The notes under the pieces are model-generated. The model was not told where the DNA came from, made no database searches, and worked only from the letters and a program-made list of their open reading frames with translations. The position numbers and the translations under genes are program-made. Shown piece by piece: positions 59,834 to 64,000 of a stretch of DNA of 64,000 bases (the first letter of the stretch is position 1; each line of letters starts with the position of its first letter). This DNA is from an uncultured Thermoanaerobaculia bacterium (GTDB taxonomy: Bacteria; Acidobacteriota; Thermoanaerobaculia; Multivoradales; Multivoraceae), in NCBI GenBank assembly GCA_951813015.1, contig CATOTG010000001.1, positions 1 to 64,000 of the forward strand. The letters are read 5' to 3'.

Positions 59834-61011
59834 GCCACCTCGAACAGTCCCGCGGCGCCCATGCCGCCGCCGATGCACATCGTGACGACGACGTTCTTCG
59901 CGCCGCGACGCCTGCCTTCGATCAGCGCGTGACCGACCAGGCGCGCTCCACTCATGCCGTACGGATGGCCGATCGAGATCGCGCCCCCGTTCACGTTCAG
60001 CTTCTCGTTCGGGATGCCCAGCCGGTCGCGGCAGTAGATCACCTGGACCGCGAACGCTTCGTTGAGCTCCCAGAGGTCGATGTCGTCCATCGTCAGGTCG
60101 AAGCGCTTGAGCAGCTTGGGGACGGCGAAGACGGGACCGATGCCCATCTCGTCCGGTTCGCAGCCGGCGACCGCCATCCCCTTGTAGATGCCGAGCGGCT
60201 CGAGGCCACGCTGCTCGGCCAGCTTCGAGTCCATCACCACGCACGCCGAGGCGCCGTCGGAGAGCTGGCTGGCGTTGCCCGCCGTGATCGTGCCGTTCTC
60301 GCGTACCGGCTTCAGCCCGGAGAGACCTTCGATCGTCGTGGTGGGGCGGTTGCCCTCATCCTGGCTCAACTCGACCTCGCCGAAGCTGATGTCGCCGGTC
60401 GCCCGGTCGAGGATCATCTTCGTCGCGTTCATCGCGATGATCTCGTCGTCGAAGGCGCCCGATTCCTGGCCGGCGGCGGTGCGCCGCTGGCTCTGCAGCC
60501 CGTACTCGTCCTGCTGCGCGCGACTGATGTCGTAGCGCTTCGCCACGACCTCGGCGGTGTCGATCATGGGCATGTGCAGCTCCGGCTTGTTGTCCCGAAT
60601 CCACGGATCGGGCGCGCGGAAGCCGTTCATCTTGTCGTTCTGCACCAGGCTGATCGAGTCGATTCCGCCGGCGACCACGACCGGCGCCCCATCGACCATG
60701 ACCTGCTTGGCGGCGGTGGCGATCGCCATCATTCCCGACGAGCACTGCCGGTCCATCGTCATGCCCGAGACCTCGACCGGCATGCCGGCGCGAATCGCGC
60801 ACTGCCGGGCGACGTTGTTGCCCTGGGTGCCCTGCTGCATGGCGCAGCCCATCACGACGTCGTCGACCTCGCCCTTCTCGACACCGGCGCGTTCGACCGC
60901 GGCCGCAATCGCCGCCGCGCCCATCGTCGGCGATTCGAGGTTGTTGAAGGCGCCGCGATAGGCCTTGCCGATCGGCGTGCGCGCGGTGGAAACGATGACG
61001 GCGTCAGTCAT
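59830..61011 (-). CDS. Acetyl-CoA C-acyltransferase (thiolase)
   Basis: Thiolase of 393 residues, cleaving 3-ketoacyl-CoA with CoA (or condensing acyl-CoAs). The nucleophile is C90 in [43 protein letters not shown] and [10 protein letters not shown] complete the active site. The start ATG is clear ([20 protein letters not shown]). It overlaps the following outer-membrane gene and lies 90 bp downstream of an enoyl-CoA hydratase gene on the same strand, so the three likely form a degradative operon. The chain-length preference is unknown. Confidence 0.93.
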   Translation of the reverse strand: MTDAVIVSTARTPIGKAYRGAFNNLESPTMGAAAIAAAVERAGVEKGEVDDVVMGCAMQQGTQGNNVARQCAIRAGMPVEVSGMTMDRQCSSGMMAIATAAKQVMVDGAPVVVAGGIDSISLVQNDKMNGFRAPDPWIRDNKPELHMPMIDTAEVVAKRYDISRAQQDEYGLQSQRRTAAGQESGAFDDEIIAMNATKMILDRATGDISFGEVELSQDEGNRPTTTIEGLSGLKPVRENGTITAGNASQLSDGASACVVMDSKLAEQRGLEPLGIYKGMAVAGCEPDEMGIGPVFAVPKLLKRFDLTMDDIDLWELNEAFAVQVIYCRDRLGIPNEKLNVNGGAISIGHPYGMSGARLVGHALIEGRRRGAKNVVVTMCIGGGMGAAGLFEVA

Positions 61012-61080
61012 GGAGTAGCTCCCTGGCTTCGATTGGTTGGGGTGGTTCGATGTCGTCGACGTTGACGGAGAATAGCACCT

Positions 61081-61098
61081 ACCGTACGGTCGGTCGGT
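61081..61098. promoter_or_regulatory. Candidate TetR-type operator upstream of the thiolase operon
   Basis: ACCGTACGGT (61081-61090) is a perfect palindrome, followed by CGGTCGGT, so that ACCGACCGACCGTACGGT is read leftward. A TATTCT box lies a few bases downstream leftward, where a -10 element would be expected ~60 bp before the thiolase start. TetR-family fatty-acid regulators often bind such CCG/CGG palindromes. No regulator gene was seen nearby. Confidence 0.35.
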
Positions 61099-61101
61099 CC
61101 C

Positions 61102-61962
61102 TCAATCCTCCAACCAGGCGTTGAAGGCCGGCGTTTGCTTGGCGCGGAAGGCCGCCACGCCCTCGCGGGAGTCCGGATGATGGTCGGCCATCGGCGTCCG
61201 GGCCGCGATGTCCTCGAGGGACTGCTCCCAGGTCTGGTCGGCGGCGTTGTAGATGCTGCGCTTGAGCAGACGCATCGCCACCTGCGGCCCGTTCGCGAGC
61301 TCGCGCGCAAGATCCATCGCTCGCGGCATCAGGTCGTCCGGCGCCACGACCTCGTGGACGAGCCCGAGGTCAAGCGCCTCCGCGGCGTCGACGATCCGAT
61401 TGCGCATCAGGAAGTCGATCGTCTTCGGCAGACCCATCATCTGCAGCAGCAGGTAGTGGCCGCCCTCGTCCGGCAGCAGGCCGAAGCGGAGCGTACCGCT
61501 GCCCATGCGCGCTGCCGTCGACGCAATCCGGAAGTCGCAACTGAGCGCCAGCGAGAAGCCGGTCTGCACCGCCACGCCGTTCATCGCCGCGATCGTCAGC
61601 TTGTCCAGGCCACGGATCGCCGTGTTGATCGGCTGCGAGATCCTGCGCAGCCCGTTGATCGTGCCGAGGACGTTGTCGTGACCCCGGTGAATGTCCGGCA
61701 CCAGCGCCTCGCCGCGCCGGCCCTTGTCCTGGCCGCTGATGTCGTCGCCGGCCGAGAAGGCCCTGCCGCTGCCGGTGAACAGCACGACCCGCACGGAATC
61801 CTCCATCGCGGCCTGGGTGAGCGTCTCAAGCAGGTCGCGCTTCAACGGCGCGTCCATGCCGTTGAGCCGGTCCGACCGGTTGAACGTGACGACGAGGATC
61901 CCCGGATCCTCCAAGGACACCTCGAAGCCTCTGCACTCGCCAGTCCGGATCATGCCTGCCAC
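61102..61962 (-). CDS. Enoyl-CoA hydratase/isomerase family protein
   Basis: Crotonase-fold protein of 286 residues. GILVVTFNRSDRLNGMDAPL opens the fold; GSGRAFSAGDDISGQDKGRR and MNGVAVQTGFSLALSCDFRI form the oxyanion hole; LLPDEGGHYLLLQMMGLPKT carries the Asp/Glu active-site region. The central DISGQDKGRRGE insertion is longer than in classical enoyl-CoA hydratases. The specific reaction is unknown. First gene of the hydratase-thiolase-outer membrane protein series. Confidence 0.9.
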   Translation of the reverse strand: MAGMIRTGECRGFEVSLEDPGILVVTFNRSDRLNGMDAPLKRDLLETLTQAAMEDSVRVVLFTGSGRAFSAGDDISGQDKGRRGEALVPDIHRGHDNVLGTINGLRRISQPINTAIRGLDKLTIAAMNGVAVQTGFSLALSCDFRIASTAARMGSGTLRFGLLPDEGGHYLLLQMMGLPKTIDFLMRNRIVDAAEALDLGLVHEVVAPDDLMPRAMDLARELANGPQVAMRLLKRSIYNAADQTWEQSLEDIAARTPMADHHPDSREGVAAFRAKQTPAFNAWLED

Positions 61963-62128
61963 TCCCTTTCCGTTTGCTCGTTCCGCTCGTCTGTGCGCTG
62001 GGGGCGGTCATTGTGGCACAGGGAATTCGGCGTCCTCCGACGCAGAATGGCCGTGCTACCGTCCTCGGACCCCCAAGAGTCCGGGGGGCCTCATTCCATC
62101 CACGCAACCGACAAGGAGAATCCACCTG

Positions 62129-62500
62129 ATGAGACGTGTCATCAGCGTGCTGACGCTCGTCCTCGCCGGCGGCCTCCTGCAGGCCTCGGCCTACGCATCC
62201 GGCTCCATCTCGGCCGGCAAGGGAATCAACCCGCGGGACGCCTACACGATGGGCAAGGCGCTGACGTTCCAGAAGCTCGTATGTCCGTCCTGTCCCCTGC
62301 AGAAACGCGACCTCGACCGGGATCGCGCCTTGAGCCTCAAGAACAGCCTGGAAGCTCGTGACGAAGCCGAGAAACCGGGCACGCCGGACGACGAGCACAT
62401 CAACGCGCTCTGTCCCGGGGCAGGCGGCTCCTCATGCGAGGGCAAGCCGGACGAGCAGGAACTCGTTCACTTCTACCTGACGCGGCGCTACAAGCTGTAG
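62129..62500 (+). CDS. Small exported protein resembling a c-type cytochrome without a heme motif
   Basis: A 123-residue exported protein; ATG 62129 follows AAGGAG. The signal peptide is VISVLTLVLAGGLLQASAYA. DAYTMGKALTFQKLVCPSCP resembles the entry of a c-type cytochrome, but the expected CxxCH reads CPSCP, so heme attachment is not expected. A second cysteine pair (ALCPGAGGSSCEGK) and the closing LVHFYLTRRYKL also resemble the end of a cytochrome c fold. The likeness is by eye only; a disulfide-stabilised protein of unknown role is equally possible. It is in operon with the outer-membrane protein 21 bp downstream. Confidence 0.6.
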   Translation: MRRVISVLTLVLAGGLLQASAYASGSISAGKGINPRDAYTMGKALTFQKLVCPSCPLQKRDLDRDRALSLKNSLEARDEAEKPGTPDDEHINALCPGAGGSSCEGKPDEQELVHFYLTRRYKL

Positions 62501-62521
62501 GCCGGAACGGACGAGACAGCA

Positions 62522-63421
62522 ATGAAGAACAAGTCCTCGAGCCTTCTGGCGGCCGTCGCCGTCGCCACCGTGTCCGCCGCGCCCGCATTCGCCGAAGGGT
62601 CGCCCTGGTTGCCCGCGCCCGGCGCCGGCACGATTTCGGTTTCCTACGTATCCCAGGAGGCGACCGAGTTCTACCGCGCCGCCGTGAAGGGGCCGACTCC
62701 CGCCGGAGGCCACGAACTCGGCCAGGAGACGCTCTGGGTCAACGGAACCTACGGCATCTCCGACTCGCTGGCCCTGGACTTCCGCGTCGGCGCCGCCGAG
62801 AGTTCCTTCATGGCCGGACCGTCGGCGCCGTTTCCGCCCAAGGAGAATCTGAGCGGGCTGCAGGACGTGAACGCGGGCCTCGTCTGGCGCTTCCGTGACG
62901 AAGTGGTGAGCTCGGGGCCCAGCCTCGCGCTACGCGCCGCCGCGATCATCGGCGGCAGCTACACGACCGGCTACATCAGCTCCCTGGGCGACGGCGGCGA
63001 CGGCGGCGAGGTCTCCTTGCTGATCGGCAAGTACGTGGGAGAGCGCGGCGCCCTTTCCGCCGAACTCCGCTATCGGCGCCGCAACAGAAACATCCCGGCG
63101 GACACCTTCCTCAATCTGTCGGCGGGCGTCCTGGTCGGCGACCGGGTCGGACTGAACCTCGGCTACCAGATGATCGACGCCGAGTCCTCGGGGCTCGACA
63201 TCGGGGTTCCTCCGTTCTCTCCCGCCCGCTTTCCGGAGCTCCAGGAAGACATCGAACTCGTCACCGGCACGATCAGTATCGGCCTCCAGAGCGGCACGAC
63301 GCCTCGAGCTATCGCTGTCGATTCCCTGGCCTTTACCTACGGGTCCGTCGTCGGCGGCCGCAACACCGCAGTTTCGGACGTGTTCAGTATCTCGATCGGC
63401 TTCAACTTCGACACGTACTAG
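62522..63421 (+). CDS. Outer-membrane beta-barrel protein
   Basis: A 299-residue protein with a signal peptide (LLAAVAVATVSAAPAFA) and alternating strands throughout: GTISVSYVSQEATEFYR, ETLWVNGTYGISDSLALDFR, GLVWRFRDEVVSSGPSLALR, LSAELRYRRRNRN and LNLGYQMIDAESS. It ends in an aromatic residue (SISIGFNFDTY), as outer-membrane barrels do. Possibly a transporter/porin of the phenol-metabolism (MetA/SphA-like) type, but no specific family can be claimed. It is paired with the small Cys-containing exported protein upstream. Confidence 0.7.
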   Translation: MKNKSSSLLAAVAVATVSAAPAFAEGSPWLPAPGAGTISVSYVSQEATEFYRAAVKGPTPAGGHELGQETLWVNGTYGISDSLALDFRVGAAESSFMAGPSAPFPPKENLSGLQDVNAGLVWRFRDEVVSSGPSLALRAAAIIGGSYTTGYISSLGDGGDGGEVSLLIGKYVGERGALSAELRYRRRNRNIPADTFLNLSAGVLVGDRVGLNLGYQMIDAESSGLDIGVPPFSPARFPELQEDIELVTGTISIGLQSGTTPRAIAVDSLAFTYGSVVGGRNTAVSDVFSISIGFNFDTY

Positions 63422-63430
63422 CCACTGGGG

Positions 63431-64000
63431 CTACGGCTCGTTGAGACTCCAGTCGTACTCGTAGTCGATCGAGCCCTCGAAACCCTCGAGGCGTGCGGCA
63501 AGGTCCCCGTCCGCGTAGTCGATGAGGTGGGCAACGACCGACTCCTCCGTGTTGCCGAAGTCCTCGGCGTACCAGTCGTAGATGCTGGATATGACGATGA
63601 AGTCCTCGTCCACGAAGTCGACCCCGCGCGCGTTGTTCACGTAGTCGCGCGCACCCTGCTCGAGGAGCATCTCCGTGTTGGCGGCAGTGAACGCCGTCGC
63701 CAGCAGATGGGGGCAGCCGTAAGCGGCGCAGTTCACCGCGTAGTGGATCCGCTTGTCCTTCCACTGAGGCCGCAGGATGCCGTGCTCGATGTCGTCCAGG
63801 CTCAGATCCCGGCCGTTCACTTGCGCGTGCGGGTCCTGCCACGGACCGGTGTTCGGAATGACGCCCTCGTGGATCTCCTTGATCGAATCGACCGGGTACT
63901 CCGACAGCACGACCTGGACCGTGACCGCGTTGTAGAGGTTGATCCAGAAGGCCATCTGCTCGGCACGTGAGTACCGGCTCGGATCGTGCCCCTGCAGGTA
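63431..64000 (-). CDS. DUF547 domain protein (5' end beyond window)
   Basis: The C-terminal 189 codons of a DUF547 protein; the reading frame stays open to the window edge (YLQGHDPSRYSRAEQMAFWI before the first in-frame ATG). AFWINLYNAVTVQVVLSEYP, LSLDDIEHGILRPQWKD and IHYAVNCAAYGCPHLLATAF are the conserved family blocks, including the conserved Cys and His that recall papain-like or transglutaminase folds. Family members are usually exported or periplasmic with unknown activity. The N-terminal signal cannot be seen. Confidence 0.88.
   Translation of the reverse strand, partial: YLQGHDPSRYSRAEQMAFWINLYNAVTVQVVLSEYPVDSIKEIHEGVIPNTGPWQDPHAQVNGRDLSLDDIEHGILRPQWKDKRIHYAVNCAAYGCPHLLATAFTAANTEMLLEQGARDYVNNARGVDFVDEDFIVISSIYDWYAEDFGNTEESVVAHLIDYADGDLAARLEGFEGSIDYEYDWSLNEP

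Overview
This is 64 kb of very GC-rich bacterial DNA with dense, mostly short-spaced genes on both strands. Several families point to an Acidobacteriota-type organism: three secreted VWFA-related proteins of the kind common in that phylum, an Oar-like TonB-dependent receptor with a carboxypeptidase-regulatory N-domain, a CRTAC1/ASPIC-UnbV protein, DUF3179, M16 peptidase pairs and SUMF1-fold proteins. The class cannot be fixed from sequence alone. Signal peptides, lipoboxes and outer-membrane barrels show a Gram-negative envelope. No rRNA, tRNA, CRISPR array or prophage was seen.

1-15.2 kb: a frameshifted TonB-dependent receptor at the window edge, a transglutaminase-like/TPR lipoprotein, three VWFA-related proteins, a sulfatase-fold/TPR lipoprotein overlapping a small exported protein, and a DUF3179 protein. 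15.3-34.8 kb: a block rich in exported proteins. It holds two adjacent reprolysin-like metalloproteases, two M16 peptidases separated by and preceded by tandem DNA repeats, a CRTAC1-like protein, a SUMF1-fold protein and a frameshifted third metalloprotease. Four of these genes share a recurring ~50-residue module (LVKVLDG...NGH.WVF) in seven copies. Embedded here are housekeeping folate genes (a folP-folB fusion and folK) and an acyl-CoA dehydrogenase.

34.8-46.3 kb: an S9 oligopeptidase, an ornithine-cyclodeaminase-like protein, a tightly overlapping PhyH dioxygenase / phosphodiesterase-phosphatase / ChbG-YdjC deacetylase operon, an enoyl-CoA hydratase, small lipoproteins and a BON-OmpA protein. 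46.5-56.6 kb: an accessory island. It contains a true FGly-type sulfatase overlapping a Schlafen/AlbA_2-type ATP-binding protein, a radical-SAM gene fragment beside a decayed IS3 element, a DUF222-HNH endonuclease whose gene carries five 66-bp repeats each holding a palindrome, an IS5-like element with recognisable ends and broken transposase, and an intact methyltransferase-radical SAM fusion homologous to the fragment.

56.9-64 kb: metabolic and envelope genes: an M20 peptidase, an MFE-2-like SDR, an enoyl-CoA hydratase and a thiolase overlapping a Tsx-like outer-membrane protein (fatty-acid oxidation type), a cytochrome-c-like small protein lacking the heme motif, an outer-membrane barrel protein, and a partial DUF547 protein.

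The best candidates for something undescribed are the methyltransferase-radical SAM fusion with its decayed paralogue in a defence-like island, the palindrome repeats inside the HNH gene, the recurrent secreted module, and the 138-bp repeats that duplicate a ribosome binding site and start codon. Functions are inferred from motifs read by eye; no database search was run.
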